Shown: positions 1-9,535, counted from the first letter of the stretch. The stretch: 64,000 nt of DNA from Sphingobacterium prati (GCF_013167215.1 NZ_JABJWY010000034.1:434001-498000); one strand, 5' to 3'. The notes: a model not told the origin generated them from the sequence alone. Translations and numbers: made by a program.

Positions 1-1
1 C

Positions 2-1483
2 GGTCGTATTCAAGCTTATATCAAGCGTGATGACGTATGCCCTGATGAGAATAAAGATCTCTACAATGTTGTTTTCAAAAAACTATTGGATATTGGCGAT
101 ATTGTAGGTGTCAAAGGATATGTTTTCACGACACAAACTGAAGCTATTGCAGTACACGTGGAGGAACTTACCGTATTATCCAAGTCCTTGCGTCCCCTTC
201 CAGTGGTTAAATCTGCTGAAGGCAAAACATTCGATGCCTTTACAGATCCGGAGCAGCGTTACAGAATGCGTTACGTTGACTTGATTGTCAATCCAACCAT
301 CAAAGAGCGATTTGTCAAACGTACAAAACTTTTTAATGCCATGCGTCAATTCTTTAACGACGCCGGTTATATGGAAGTAGAAACACCCGTTTTACAATCT
401 ATCCCCGGAGGCGCCGCAGCACGTCCATTTATCACGCACCACAATGCGTTGGATATCCCATTATACCTTCGTATTGCCAACGAACTTTATTTAAAAAGAC
501 TGATTGTAGGTGGTTTTGATGGTGTATACGAATTCTCCAAAAACTTCCGCAACGAGGGGATGGACCGTACCCACAACCCAGAGTTCACCGTAATGGAAAT
601 TTATGTTGCCTATAAGGACTACAATTGGATGATGGATTTTACAGAACGCCTGTTGGAACATTGCGCGTTAGCAGTAAATGGTACTACTGAGGCTACTTTT
701 GGTGAACACAAAATAGATTTTAGGGCGCCATTCAAACGTATCTCCATGACCGATTCCATCAAGGAATTCACTGGATTCGATATCACCGGCAAAACCGAAG
801 AAGAAATCCGTGTAGCTGCAAAGGCTATGGGTATCGAGGTCAACGAAACAATGGGTAAAGGCAAGCTGATCGACGAAATCTTTGGTGCCAAATGTGAAGG
901 AAATTATATCCAGCCAACATTCATCACGGACTATCCGAAAGAAATGTCCCCATTGACTAAGAAACATAGAGACAATCCAGACTTAACAGAACGTTTTGAA
1001 TTAATGGTGTGCGGAAAAGAAATTGCTAACGCCTATTCGGAACTGAATGACCCGATCGATCAACGCGAACGCTTTGAAGATCAATTACGTCTTTCAGAAA
1101 AAGGTGACGATGAAGCGATGTTTATCGATCAAGATTTCTTACGCGCCTTAGAGTACGGCATGCCTCCTACTTCAGGACTTGGTATAGGTATGGACCGCCT
1201 GATTATGTTTCTTACAAATAATGCTTCTATCCAAGAAGTATTATTCTTCCCGCAAATGCGTCCTGAAAAGGTAGCAAAAGTTGCTGATGTGAAAGACTAT
1301 GAAGAACAAGGCATTCCTGCAGCATGGGTACCCGCATTACAAAAAATGGGTTTTACAACAATCGAAGCCCTAAAAGAAGCTAACCCTAATAAGGTTTTTA
1401 ATGATCTCGGTGGCATGCGTAAAAAATTAAAACTAGAAATAGCAATGCCAAGTAAAGACGAAGTATTTGCCTGGTTCAATTAA
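2..1483 (+). CDS. lysS: Lysyl-tRNA synthetase, class II (5' end missing)
   Basis: Charges tRNA-Lys with lysine in the cytoplasm. The frame is open from base 2, so the start lies before the window; a TTG at 86 is an internal leucine codon, not the start. The visible part holds the end of the OB-fold anticodon-binding domain, then the class II catalytic core: motif 2 around [14 protein letters not shown] and motif 3 around [12 protein letters not shown] near 1180-1210. After the usual end of the core (FFPQMRPEK) there is an extension of about 70 residues with a helix-hairpin-like pattern, as I recall from Bacteroidota LysRS. A strong hairpin terminator follows at once. A tRNA-Lys gene lies elsewhere in the window at 43660. 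Confidence 0.96.
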   Translation, partial: GRIQAYIKRDDVCPDENKDLYNVVFKKLLDIGDIVGVKGYVFTTQTEAIAVHVEELTVLSKSLRPLPVVKSAEGKTFDAFTDPEQRYRMRYVDLIVNPTIKERFVKRTKLFNAMRQFFNDAGYMEVETPVLQSIPGGAAARPFITHHNALDIPLYLRIANELYLKRLIVGGFDGVYEFSKNFRNEGMDRTHNPEFTVMEIYVAYKDYNWMMDFTERLLEHCALAVNGTTEATFGEHKIDFRAPFKRISMTDSIKEFTGFDITGKTEEEIRVAAKAMGIEVNETMGKGKLIDEIFGAKCEGNYIQPTFITDYPKEMSPLTKKHRDNPDLTERFELMVCGKEIANAYSELNDPIDQRERFEDQLRLSEKGDDEAMFIDQDFLRALEYGMPPTSGLGIGMDRLIMFLTNNASIQEVLFFPQMRPEKVAKVADVKDYEEQGIPAAWVPALQKMGFTTIEALKEANPNKVFNDLGGMRKKLKLEIAMPSKDEVFAWFN

Positions 1484-1490
1484 GTTTTAT

Positions 1491-1549
1491 CCATTTTAAA
1501 CAAAAAAGCTGTCTTAGTAAAATTGAGGCAGCTTTTTTGTTTAAAATGG
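1491..1549 (+). terminator. Terminator of lysS, 24-bp stem
   Basis: Inverted repeat with arms 1491-1514 and 1526-1549 around an 11-nt loop. All positions pair if one G-U wobble is allowed (1512 with 1528). The core is AAAAAAGCTG / CAGCTTTTTT, so the T-run lies inside the right arm, as expected for an intrinsic terminator. The stem starts 8 bases after the lysS stop codon. Confidence 0.88.
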
Positions 1550-1649
1550 ATTTGTAAAATGTTTGCAGCTGCCCGTCAAATCCACAAATCGTACGGATGC
1601 TTTATGTAGCCTTTAAGTTTGTACCAACTTCATATCAACTCTTATATTA

Positions 1650-1730
1650 ACAGCATAATAACAGGGATATTACAGGGGGTTAACAGGGGTATAACAGGGG
1701 TAATATCCCTGCTATACCCCTATTAATACC
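1650..1730. repeat. 11-nt phased AACAGGGG repeats with a 22-bp hairpin
   Basis: ACAG recurs at 1650, 1661, 1672, 1683 and 1694, a strict 11-nt period, within units of the type TTAACAGGGGT. The last two units (1680-1701) pair with 1705-1726, which carries the same motif inverted (ATCCCTGCTATACCCC), over 22 positions with two mismatches and one possible G-U pair. The loop is 3 nt. The rest of the 1550-1921 spacer shows no gene. I do not recognise the family. No second copy was noticed in this window. Confidence 0.75.
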
Positions 1731-1927
1731 TCGATAAGGTTCTGCTAGATCCTTATTAATTCAGGATTTGGTATGAAAATAGTGTTAAGTAGGCCACTAG
1801 CGATCATACATTAAATAGAAGCAATGATATTAAAGCGTATTATGACAGCGATCTTGTCAGTAAAAGAACGCTGCCAATTGTAAACATTTTTTATATTTAC
1901 ATATCGTGAATTAATTAATCTTTGCAT

Positions 1928-2983
1928 ATGAAGAATATTCTTGCGCTGGATGGTGGCGGTATTCGAGGAATCATTCCTGCGATGGTACTGGTGGCTCTAG
2001 AAGAGAAACTACAAAAACACACAATGGATCCCAATGCACGAATTGCCTCTTATTTTGACTTTATTGCCGGCACAAGCAGTGGTGGAATTCTGACAAGTAT
2101 CTTATTATATCCAGCGGAGGGTGACCCTACCCGTCCGAAGTTTTCCGCACGTGATGCCCTAAATTTATTCGTAAATCATGGAACGGAGATCTTCAATACC
2201 TCCAAATGGCGTCGCTTCTTGGGTGGATTCGGTTTAGTTAGTGAATTGTACTCATCTGCTCCCTTATCGAATGTATTAGACAAATATTTTCAAAACGCAA
2301 GATTAAGTCATCTCATCAAGCCCTGCATTATCACGGCCTATAACATTGAGCTACGTAAAAATCATTTTTTTAGGCAACAAAAGGCAATCACACATGGCGA
2401 AGCGCGGGATTTTTATTTAAAGGATGTCTGCAAAGCGACTTCAGCAGCTCCAACCTTCTTTCCTGTCGCCGAAATATACTCGATATCCAATACTAGGTAT
2501 CCACTTATAGACGGTGGGGTATTCGCTCAAAATCCCTCCATTTGTGGTTTGCTTGAAGTATTAAAAGCCTTTAACAGCACACAGATCAACGACATGTTTA
2601 TGGTATCCTTGGGTACTGGGGTATCAAAGACAGCCTATAATTACGAACACTTTAAGAAAAAGCTCGCTATTCAGATTGGACCAGCCTTAGTCGATATCAT
2701 GACAAGTGCCTCTTCTGAAAGTACCGAATTCTTTATCAAGCAACTATTCAGAAGCAACGGAAAACAACAGAATTACGTTCGGCTGGAACCTGCTAACCTT
2801 TCTAGTATAAACGCCTCTTTGGATGCAGCCTCGCCAAACAATATCCAAAAGCTCATCTCCTTATCCGATAAGCTCATCAGTGAACATGAGGATACACTGG
2901 ATTATATCATCGAACACCTCATCAAAGAAAAGAATCAGAATAAGAAGAAAAATCCATGGAGCCAGTTGATGGATAAATTCTAA
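1928..2983 (+). CDS. Patatin-like phospholipase
   Basis: Predicted acyl hydrolase that would release fatty acids from phospholipids or other lipid esters. From the ATG at 1928 the protein has 351 residues. It begins with the oxyanion-hole loop DGGGIRG (about 8-14), has the nucleophile elbow GTSSG (Ser50) and the catalytic DGG (Asp195) in LIDGGVFAQNP. There is no signal peptide, so it is probably cytoplasmic or peripheral on the membrane. A near-consensus promoter element (AATCTTTG, 1917-1924) ends only three bases before the ATG, which suggests a leaderless or very short 5' end. A TTG two codons earlier overlaps that element and is less likely. The N-terminus resembles CBASS-type patatins, but no nucleotide cyclase is nearby. 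Confidence 0.88.
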   Translation: MKNILALDGGGIRGIIPAMVLVALEEKLQKHTMDPNARIASYFDFIAGTSSGGILTSILLYPAEGDPTRPKFSARDALNLFVNHGTEIFNTSKWRRFLGGFGLVSELYSSAPLSNVLDKYFQNARLSHLIKPCIITAYNIELRKNHFFRQQKAITHGEARDFYLKDVCKATSAAPTFFPVAEIYSISNTRYPLIDGGVFAQNPSICGLLEVLKAFNSTQINDMFMVSLGTGVSKTAYNYEHFKKKLAIQIGPALVDIMTSASSESTEFFIKQLFRSNGKQQNYVRLEPANLSSINASLDAASPNNIQKLISLSDKLISEHEDTLDYIIEHLIKEKNQNKKKNPWSQLMDKF

Positions 2984-3014
2984 AAGGTTACTTTTACGCA
3001 TATTTAAATCTATT

Positions 3015-4247
3015 ATGGCATTAAACTACGTATGGGTTGCATTTTTTTTAATCACATTTGCCGTAGCCCTGGTAAAACTTATCTTTTTCGGAGATACCGA
3101 AATCTTTCAACAAATTGTCAATTCCATTTTTGACAGCGCTAAAAACGGAGCTGAAATTTCCTTGGGGCTAATCGGGATGATGAGTTTCGCCCTGGGAATC
3201 ATGAAAATTGGTGAAAAAGGTGGTATGATCAATATCTTCGCAAAAATTGTAGGCCCTTTTTTCCATAAATTATTTCCCGAAATCCCTAAAAACCACCCTG
3301 CGCTCGGATCTATCCTGATGAATTTCTCCGCTAATGCGCTTGGTCTGGATAATGCGGCAACACCTTTGGGTCTTAAAGCGATGAAGGAACTCCAGGAACT
3401 GAATCCCAATAAGGAAACGGCAACCAATGCACAGATTATGTTTATTGTACTCAATGCCTCCAGCTTGACCCTATTACCGATTTCCATTATGGCTTACCGC
3501 AAAGAAGCGGGTGCGCCGGATCCTTCGGATGTTTTCCTTCCGATTTTGATCGCAACCTTCTTTTCGACCTTAGTGGCCTTGATCCTTGTTGCCATTTATC
3601 AGAAAATAAACCTATTCAACCGTGTTGTTTTAGGTTATTTAGGTGCCATGGGTTTATTTATCGGGGGATTATTATATTATTTTTCGGGACTACAGCAAGC
3701 CGAAATAGAGATTTTCAGCAAAGTATTCGGCAATGTGATCCTGTTTAGCCTCTTCACTTCTTTTATAGGTCTGGCGCTTTTCCGCAAAGTCAATGTATAT
3801 GACTCGTTTATAGAGGGGGCTAAAGAAGGATTCGAAGTTTCTGTTAAAATTATCCCTTATTTGGTAGCTATGTTGGTTGGTATCGCTGTTTTTAGGGCCT
3901 CAGGTACAATGGACTATATGGTTGCGGGTATATCTAACGGTATTGCCTTATGTGGTTTAGATACTTCTTTTGTTGATGCCCTGCCGGTCGCATTTATGAA
4001 ACCGCTCAGCGGGTCAGGTGCCCGCGGACTAATGGTTGACTTAATGAATGCCAAAGGGCCCATGGACTTTGCGGCGCGTGTTGCCTGTGTTATCCAGGGA
4101 TCTACTGAAACAACATTTTACGTATTGGCAGTCTATTTTGGTGCAGTCGGCATAAAACGGACCAGACATGCCTTGCCTTGTGCCTTATTAGCTGAGTTGG
4201 CGGGTGTAATAGCAGCTATTATTATTTCCTATATTTTCTTCAAATAG
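3015..4247 (+). CDS. SpmA/SpmB-type nucleoside-recognition membrane protein (fused)
   Basis: Integral membrane protein of 410 residues with many hydrophobic segments and two related halves. The N-terminal half resembles SpmA (conserved NFSANALGLDNAATPLGLKAM near 95-116) and the C-terminal half resembles SpmB (gate-like segment with KPLSGSGARG near 332-341 and a QGSTETTFY motif near 360-370). In Bacillus the separate proteins are linked to spore core dehydration; the fused form is common in non-sporulating Bacteroidota, where I know of no established substrate. It lies 31 bases after the patatin gene, so the two may be cotranscribed. The family is clear from sequence but the function is open. 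Confidence 0.88.
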   Translation: MALNYVWVAFFLITFAVALVKLIFFGDTEIFQQIVNSIFDSAKNGAEISLGLIGMMSFALGIMKIGEKGGMINIFAKIVGPFFHKLFPEIPKNHPALGSILMNFSANALGLDNAATPLGLKAMKELQELNPNKETATNAQIMFIVLNASSLTLLPISIMAYRKEAGAPDPSDVFLPILIATFFSTLVALILVAIYQKINLFNRVVLGYLGAMGLFIGGLLYYFSGLQQAEIEIFSKVFGNVILFSLFTSFIGLALFRKVNVYDSFIEGAKEGFEVSVKIIPYLVAMLVGIAVFRASGTMDYMVAGISNGIALCGLDTSFVDALPVAFMKPLSGSGARGLMVDLMNAKGPMDFAARVACVIQGSTETTFYVLAVYFGAVGIKRTRHALPCALLAELAGVIAAIIISYIFFK

Positions 4248-4405
4248 TATCCTACAAATTACCTTAAGTTTTGAAATAATGGGCAATTAAAACAAACTAT
4301 TTAAACTGACCTGCCCTGAATAGTAAATTTATAACTGCCTACAGATGCATCATCTATTAAAGCGGCTGTTAGAACAAATACAAATGATTAAATAATGAAA
4401 CAAGG

Positions 4406-4786
4406 ATGAAAAAAACAATCGCACTGATCGCACATGATGGCAAGAAGCCAGAAATGGTTGCTTTTGTGAAAGACCACCAAGATTTGTTGGAACATGCAAA
4501 TATCATCGCAACAGGGACGACTGGTTCTTATGTACGACAAACTGGACTGCCTGTAGAATTAAAACTAAGTGGCCCTATGGGAGGTGATGCACAGATCGCC
4601 GCATTAGCCGCAGAGGGTAAAGTGGATGGTATCATCTTCTTTCGTGATCCACTTGGCAAGCATGCCCACGAGCCAGATATTCAAATGTTGATGCGTGTAT
4701 GCGATCTCTACAATGTTCCATTAGCAACAAACCCTGCTACCGGAAGTTTGATTATTGAAGGCTTATTGGAAGATTTAATCGACTAA
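4406..4786 (+). CDS. mgsA: Methylglyoxal synthase
   Basis: Converts dihydroxyacetone phosphate to methylglyoxal and phosphate, a glycolytic bypass used under phosphate limitation or sugar-phosphate overload. The 126 residues fit the short form of the family. Family motifs are present: IALIAHDGKK at the N-terminus, ATGTTG near 35-40 for phosphate binding, SGPMGGDAQIAAL near 55-67, and FFRDPL near 79-84 carrying the catalytic aspartate. A flexible C-terminal tail seen in E. coli is absent. An OsmC-type gene begins 24 bases downstream, and a joint transcript is plausible. Confidence 0.95.
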   Translation: MKKTIALIAHDGKKPEMVAFVKDHQDLLEHANIIATGTTGSYVRQTGLPVELKLSGPMGGDAQIAALAAEGKVDGIIFFRDPLGKHAHEPDIQMLMRVCDLYNVPLATNPATGSLIIEGLLEDLID

Positions 4787-4810
4787 CGTAAAGCTATATT
4801 ATTTAAGATA

Positions 4811-5212
4811 ATGGAAAATGAAGTTATTGTTACTATAGGTGAAACTCCCTATATCACGACTGTACAATATGGTAAACACCAAATTATTGCTGATGAGCCA
4901 AAAGACTTAGGCGGTCAGGATGAGGGGATAAACCCTACACCGCTTTTGCTCTCTTCTTTAGGTACATGCAAGGCAATCACGGTTAAAATGTATGCTGAAC
5001 GAAAAAATTGGCGTTTAGAAGAGGTTATTATACGGCTTTCACACGAGATACAAACCAGTGAAAAGCAACAGACTACTTATATACAATGTCATATTAGTTT
5101 TAAGGGGGATCTGGACGAAGAGCAAAAGAAAAGACTATTTAAGATTGCCGAAAAATGCCCGGTACATAAAATCTTAACTAATCCTATTGTAATAACTTCA
5201 AATCATTTGTAG
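4811..5212 (+). CDS. OsmC/YhfA-like redox protein
   Basis: Small OsmC-fold protein of 133 residues. Two conserved cysteines are visible: Cys53 in LLSSLGTCKA and Cys116 in AEKCPVHKIL. This is the pair that reduces organic hydroperoxides in OsmC and Ohr proteins. The arrangement is closest to the YhfA-type branch, for which the physiological substrate is poorly known. It is cytoplasmic, with no signal peptide. It sits directly behind mgsA, which would fit a role in coping with reactive metabolites, but that link is inference from position only. Confidence 0.85.
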   Translation: MENEVIVTIGETPYITTVQYGKHQIIADEPKDLGGQDEGINPTPLLLSSLGTCKAITVKMYAERKNWRLEEVIIRLSHEIQTSEKQQTTYIQCHISFKGDLDEEQKKRLFKIAEKCPVHKILTNPIVITSNHL

Positions 5213-5404
5213 TTGTTTCTTGGGATAACGGACAACACTAATTATATTTGTCCGCACAAAAAATCTTCGTACAACAATACCTGACAATTGCAGTAAAAGG
5301 GTAATGAAGGTTCTTATTTGTCGCTGAATAGGTAAAAAGTGCACTGTAACAGCAAAATAAGAAGGAATCAATAATACATATACGTTCAATAAAACAGCAA
5401 ATAG

Positions 5405-6364
5405 ATGCAATTGGATCCACAAATAGCAATAGACTCTCCTTTTAGATCAATTAAACGGGAAGACTGGAAAAATCTAAATGGAAAGATATTGCATAACTTC
5501 AGCTCCGAAGATCTCGAAAACCTGCATGCGCTCAACGAGCCATTGACAAACCAGGAGATCGAAGAAGTTTATGTTCCACTAAGTCATCTGCTGGAAATTC
5601 ACATCGATCGTTTCCAAGGCCTGCATCAGCGAACAAACCGTTTTTTCGGTAAAGAAGAAAGCAAATTACCTTATATTATCGGGATCGCCGGATCTGTAGC
5701 TGTTGGAAAAAGTACAACAGCAAGGGTATTGCAACGGGTGCTGAGTATGTTGCCCTCCAAACCCAAAGTGGATTTGGTGACCACGGATGGTTTTCTTTAC
5801 CCCAATCAACAATTGATCGAGAGAGGTATCCTAAACCGTAAAGGATTTCCGGAAAGCTATGATGCCAAACGATTAATCCATTTTCTTTCTGCGGTTAAGT
5901 CCGGAGCGCCTAAAATAACTGTTCCGGTCTATAGTCACCTCGTTTACGACGTATTGCCAGATGACCAACAACAGATCATTGAACAGCCGGATATCTTAAT
6001 CGTCGAAGGTATTAACGTATTACAGGTCAACTCACAACGCCCCCGTAAAGGACATAGTGTCTTCGTTTCCGATTTTTTCGATTATTCGATCTACGTACAT
6101 GCCAGTGAGAAAAACCTCATCGAGTGGTATACCAATAGGTTTGAATCCTTACGGGCGACTGCCTTTCAGAATCCGGCTTCCTTTTTCCATAAATATGCAG
6201 ATATGTCACCCGAAGAAAGTAATATCATGGCCGTCAATATCTGGAATGAGATCAATAAGCCTAACTTGATCAAGAATATCTTACCGACTCGCTATCGGGC
6301 GGATCTTATCTTAGAAAAAGGCAGCCACCACTTTGTCAAGAATGTGAAAGTCAGAAAGATCTAA
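5405..6364 (+). CDS. coaA: Pantothenate kinase, type I
   Basis: Phosphorylates pantothenate with ATP, the first committed step of coenzyme A synthesis. The 319 residues match the family length. A P-loop is visible at about 96-104 (GSVAVGKST), followed by the TTDGFLYPN segment and YSHLVYDV, both typical of bacterial CoaA. The stop codon (6362-6364) overlaps the stop codon of the convergent mscS gene (TAG on the minus strand, 6361-6363), leaving no room for a terminator. The 190-base spacer upstream has a 7-bp inverted repeat (CGGACAA at 5229-5235, TTGTCCG at 5248-5254) of unknown meaning. Confidence 0.95.
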   Translation: MQLDPQIAIDSPFRSIKREDWKNLNGKILHNFSSEDLENLHALNEPLTNQEIEEVYVPLSHLLEIHIDRFQGLHQRTNRFFGKEESKLPYIIGIAGSVAVGKSTTARVLQRVLSMLPSKPKVDLVTTDGFLYPNQQLIERGILNRKGFPESYDAKRLIHFLSAVKSGAPKITVPVYSHLVYDVLPDDQQQIIEQPDILIVEGINVLQVNSQRPRKGHSVFVSDFFDYSIYVHASEKNLIEWYTNRFESLRATAFQNPASFFHKYADMSPEESNIMAVNIWNEINKPNLIKNILPTRYRADLILEKGSHHFVKNVKVRKI

Positions 6365-7209
6365 TTGACCATCCCTTTAAATTGAAGGACCTGATTCAGG
6401 ATCTTGCTCTGTACTTGCTGGTGAATCCGATTACTTGAAGATATCGTACTGACTTCAACTTTATATTTCACATAGTCTTTGGCCAGGTCCGCTATTTTCA
6501 CTGTAAAACCCTGACTATGATCTAAATTGGAGTTATTTTGGAACAATGGCTTAAAATAGCTATCGAGCACCTCCACGGCAACAGCGCGATCTACCGGCAA
6601 TTCAAATTTTACGACAATTTTATTGGATTTCTGCGAAGTCTTGTTGACTAACGTCGCTGTAAACACCAAATTATTGGGAATCATCACGGCATCATCATCT
6701 TCATCTCTGACAACGAGGTTAGCCAAAGTAATATCGACAATTTTACCCTGATACTCTCCTATTTTTATACGATCGCCAACGGAAAACTGATCCGAGAACA
6801 TAATAATCAATCCCGATATCATATTGGTAATATATTCCCTAAAGATAACCGCGATAGCCATCGCTACAATAGTCATGCTGGTTATAAAGTCCTTCGGGTT
6901 GATCCCGACAGCAATCATTACACTAACAATAATGAAAAATACATTTCCCACAGTTGCTACACGTGTAATGCCCAACACAAAATTACCACGCACAACCTGA
7001 TGTTCATTTCTGCTATTGTAAAGTTTAACGAGAATAAAATGACCGATCGAAATCAGCACACTGGCTGTCAAAAAAGTATTCAGTCCGTATGCAATATTCC
7101 GAATGACCTCCCGTTGCTTATAAAAGGCCTCAAATTGTACAAATGAAGCGGTCAGCGCAATAAGTAGAATAATCCGTACGATAAAGGAAATAGAAATAGC
7201 TTTCGTCAT
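6361..7209 (-). CDS. Small-conductance mechanosensitive channel (MscS family)
   Basis: Membrane channel that releases solutes on hypo-osmotic shock. The 282 residues carry N-terminal hydrophobic helices, a pore-lining stretch rich in Gly, Ala and Ile (FITSMTIVAMAIAVIFREYITNMISGLIIMF in character), then the beta domain with FSVGDRIKIGEYQGKIVDI and the mixed C-terminal domain. I chose the ATG at 7209: an upstream in-frame ATG at 7269 would place a promoter element (7240-7247) inside the coding region. Its stop codon overlaps that of coaA. Confidence 0.88.
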   Translation of the reverse strand: MTKAISISFIVRIILLIALTASFVQFEAFYKQREVIRNIAYGLNTFLTASVLISIGHFILVKLYNSRNEHQVVRGNFVLGITRVATVGNVFFIIVSVMIAVGINPKDFITSMTIVAMAIAVIFREYITNMISGLIIMFSDQFSVGDRIKIGEYQGKIVDITLANLVVRDEDDDAVMIPNNLVFTATLVNKTSQKSNKIVVKFELPVDRAVAVEVLDSYFKPLFQNNSNLDHSQGFTVKIADLAKDYVKYKVEVSTISSSNRIHQQVQSKILNQVLQFKGMVN

Positions 7210-7239
7210 TTTTAAATGTTGATGATTTGCAAATAAAAA

Positions 7240-7247
7240 CAAATTTA
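7240..7247 (-). promoter_or_regulatory. -7 promoter element for the mscS gene
   Basis: TAAATTTG on the minus strand matches TAnnTTTG, about 30 bases before the ATG at 7209. It supports the shorter gene start. No clear -33 partner was seen. Confidence 0.45.
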
Positions 7248-7354
7248 TCGTTTTCTCCACGGTGACCAAAGATTTTTTTCGTATACAGAAGCGCTAAACC
7301 TGTTATAGGGCTAAACAATTTTACTTTACCTAAAAAGCATTATCAGGAAATACC

Positions 7355-7362
7355 TATCTTTG
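7355..7362 (+). promoter_or_regulatory. -7 promoter element for the copper ATPase
   Basis: TATCTTTG matches TAnnTTTG and lies 23 bases before the ATG at 7386. No copper-regulator operator that I recognise is visible beside it. Confidence 0.5.
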
Positions 7363-7385
7363 CCTAAAGCATTACAGACTATTAA

Positions 7386-9485
7386 ATGAAGGAATCCAAC
7401 GTGCAAACTGAACTCAACGTAACCGGAATGCACTGTACGAATTGTGCTATTTCAATTCATAAATACCTGGAAGACATGGGCGCTAAGGAGATTTACGTTG
7501 ATTTCACTTCAGATGAAGTAAAGTTCTCCAATATTCCCCAGGATCAGGTCCCGCAACTTGTCAAAGGCATAGAATCATTGGGCTATAAAGTCATCAAGGA
7601 TAAGGATGGCAAAGTGAGTTTTTGGAAATCAGTCGAATTCAATTTTATCATTTGCCTATTCTTCACTATTCCACTATGGAGCCACATGTTTATCAACATT
7701 CCCTTGCTGCATGACCCCTATATACAGCTGGCTTTTTGTACTCCGGTCTACCTTATTGGTTGCCTATACTTTGGCAATAGCGCCCTGCATTCGCTCTGGA
7801 ATAAAATGCCCAACATGGATGTACTGATCTTTGTCGGCTCCACTGCGGCCTTTGTCTATAGCGCTATTGGCACATATTATCACTTGGGACACGATTATCA
7901 ATTTTACGAAACTTGTGCAACGATTATTACGTTGGTCTTTATGGGTAACGTTCTTGAAAAACGCGCTGTTACAAAGACTACATCTGTCATCAAAGATCTG
8001 GTTAAATATCAAGACATTAAGGCAATTAAAATTGAGAATAATAGCGAAATTGAAATTTCCGCCAGGGAGATTAAATCTGGAGATATCCTGAAAGTGAATA
8101 CTGGAGGCCTGATTCCAGCAGATGGGGATATCCTAGATGGATATGCGTGGATTGATGAATCCATGATTACAGGCGAGAGTCTCCCAATCGAAAAAACAAA
8201 ATATGATGCCGTAATTGGCGGTACACTGCTAACAGCCGGTAACATCAGAATCTCCGCCACCAAAGTGGGTTCTAAAAGTGTTTTATATCAGATTATTCAA
8301 TTAATTAAAGACGCGCAGAGCAAAAAACCACCTATTCAAAAATTTGGAGATAAAGTAGCAGCCTATTTTGTACCTATTGTTGTCACGGTCTCGTTTTTCA
8401 CCTTCTTTATTGCTTATTTTATAGCCCAATTACCTTTACAACATGCGTTGATGAACGCTATTGCGACGCTGGTCGTCTCCTGCCCCTGTGCGATGGGTCT
8501 GGCTACACCGACAGCAGTGATGGTCGGCCTTGGTCGAGCAGCCAAACAAGGTATACTCATTAAAGGCGGGAGCACGATTGAAGAATTGTCTGAAATCAAG
8601 CAGATGGTCTTTGACAAGACAGGAACCTTGACAACAGGGGATTTTAATATCAAAGCCATTCAGACCTTTGGCATTGAGCAATCCCAGGTTGAATCCATCA
8701 TTGCTCAACTAGAAAGTTATTCCAGTCATCCAATCGCACAATCTATCCGCAAACAGCTCAAGGAAATAAAGTCATACCGCATTATTTTCAAAGAAGTCAA
8801 CGAAATAAAAGGACAAGGAATATTTGCCACGGATACCAATGGAAACAGCTACTCGATTTGTAATGCGAAAATTGGCAAGAAAGATTATTCCAATAGGTAC
8901 GATCTGACGTTGACCATCAATGACGTGGTCATCGCAGGTATCGTTCTTGAAGATCAGATCAAACCCCACGCAAAAGAACTTATACAACATTTAAAGGACA
9001 AGGGTATCAGACCCATTCTATTGAGTGGTGACAGACAAAGCAAATGTGAACGGACAGCGCAAAAACTTGGCATAGCCGATGTTTACTGGGAGAAATCACC
9101 CAGCGAAAAATTAACGGTTCTATCCGACCTAAAAAAGACAGCACTTACAGCGATGATTGGTGATGGTATCAATGATGCTCCTGCCCTTACTGCAGCCGAC
9201 GTTGGCATTTCACTTGGTGACGCCACGCACATCGCTATCCAATCTGCAAAAGTCATTTTATTGAACAACGATTTGAAATCCATCGAGAAGCTCCTACAAA
9301 TAGGTCATCATACCCTATTGACTATCAAGCAAAATCTCTTTTGGGCATTTGCTTATAATATTATCGCGATCCCATTAGCCGCTGCGGGGTTCTTAGGCCC
9401 CATGCTCGCAGCTTTAAGTATGGCCTTCTCCGACCTCATTGTCATCGGTAACTCCATCCGTCTGCGCTTTAAAAAATTGAAATAA
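7386..9485 (+). CDS. copA: Copper-type P1B ATPase
   Basis: Inner-membrane ATPase that exports monovalent copper (or silver). Its 699 residues contain, in order: one N-terminal heavy-metal domain with the CxxC pair Cys17/Cys20 (GMHCTNC), transmembrane helices, the actuator loop with TGES, the metal-binding CPC motif in SCPCAMG (about 365), the phosphorylation site DKTGT (about 410), HP (SSHPIAQS), and the hinge GDGINDAP (about 590). The CPC type with SCPCAMG-LATPTA indicates the copper class rather than the zinc/cadmium class. It is a single gene without a visible chaperone or repressor next to it. Confidence 0.93.
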   Translation: MKESNVQTELNVTGMHCTNCAISIHKYLEDMGAKEIYVDFTSDEVKFSNIPQDQVPQLVKGIESLGYKVIKDKDGKVSFWKSVEFNFIICLFFTIPLWSHMFINIPLLHDPYIQLAFCTPVYLIGCLYFGNSALHSLWNKMPNMDVLIFVGSTAAFVYSAIGTYYHLGHDYQFYETCATIITLVFMGNVLEKRAVTKTTSVIKDLVKYQDIKAIKIENNSEIEISAREIKSGDILKVNTGGLIPADGDILDGYAWIDESMITGESLPIEKTKYDAVIGGTLLTAGNIRISATKVGSKSVLYQIIQLIKDAQSKKPPIQKFGDKVAAYFVPIVVTVSFFTFFIAYFIAQLPLQHALMNAIATLVVSCPCAMGLATPTAVMVGLGRAAKQGILIKGGSTIEELSEIKQMVFDKTGTLTTGDFNIKAIQTFGIEQSQVESIIAQLESYSSHPIAQSIRKQLKEIKSYRIIFKEVNEIKGQGIFATDTNGNSYSICNAKIGKKDYSNRYDLTLTINDVVIAGIVLEDQIKPHAKELIQHLKDKGIRPILLSGDRQSKCERTAQKLGIADVYWEKSPSEKLTVLSDLKKTALTAMIGDGINDAPALTAADVGISLGDATHIAIQSAKVILLNNDLKSIEKLLQIGHHTLLTIKQNLFWAFAYNIIAIPLAAAGFLGPMLAALSMAFSDLIVIGNSIRLRFKKLK

Positions 9486-9506
9486 AAACAATACGGCATA
9501 AGTACC

Positions 9507-9535
9507 AAGACAATCCATAAAAGATTGTCTTTTTT
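9507..9535 (+). terminator. Terminator of copA
   Basis: Nine-base-pair stem AAGACAATC (9507-9515) with GATTGTCTT (9523-9531), 7-nt loop, followed by T-rich sequence. Confidence 0.85.

Noticed and set aside
86-1483. lysS starting at the TTG at 86
   Set aside because: The frame is open to the window edge and its residues upstream of 86 match the OB-fold domain of LysRS.
1650-1730. The 11-nt repeats as a CRISPR array or I-SceI-like homing site
   Set aside because: No spacers or cas genes exist. One stretch resembles the I-SceI site with an extra G, but there is no intron or homing endonuclease gene.
1928-2983. Patatin gene as a CBASS effector (CapV-like)
   Set aside because: The N-terminal motif is similar, but there is no nucleotidyltransferase or Cap gene nearby; the neighbours are lysS and a membrane protein.
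5198-5429. Minus-strand frames in the spacer before coaA
   Set aside because: They overlap the osmC end and the coaA start, have no recognisable domains, and lack a start signal.
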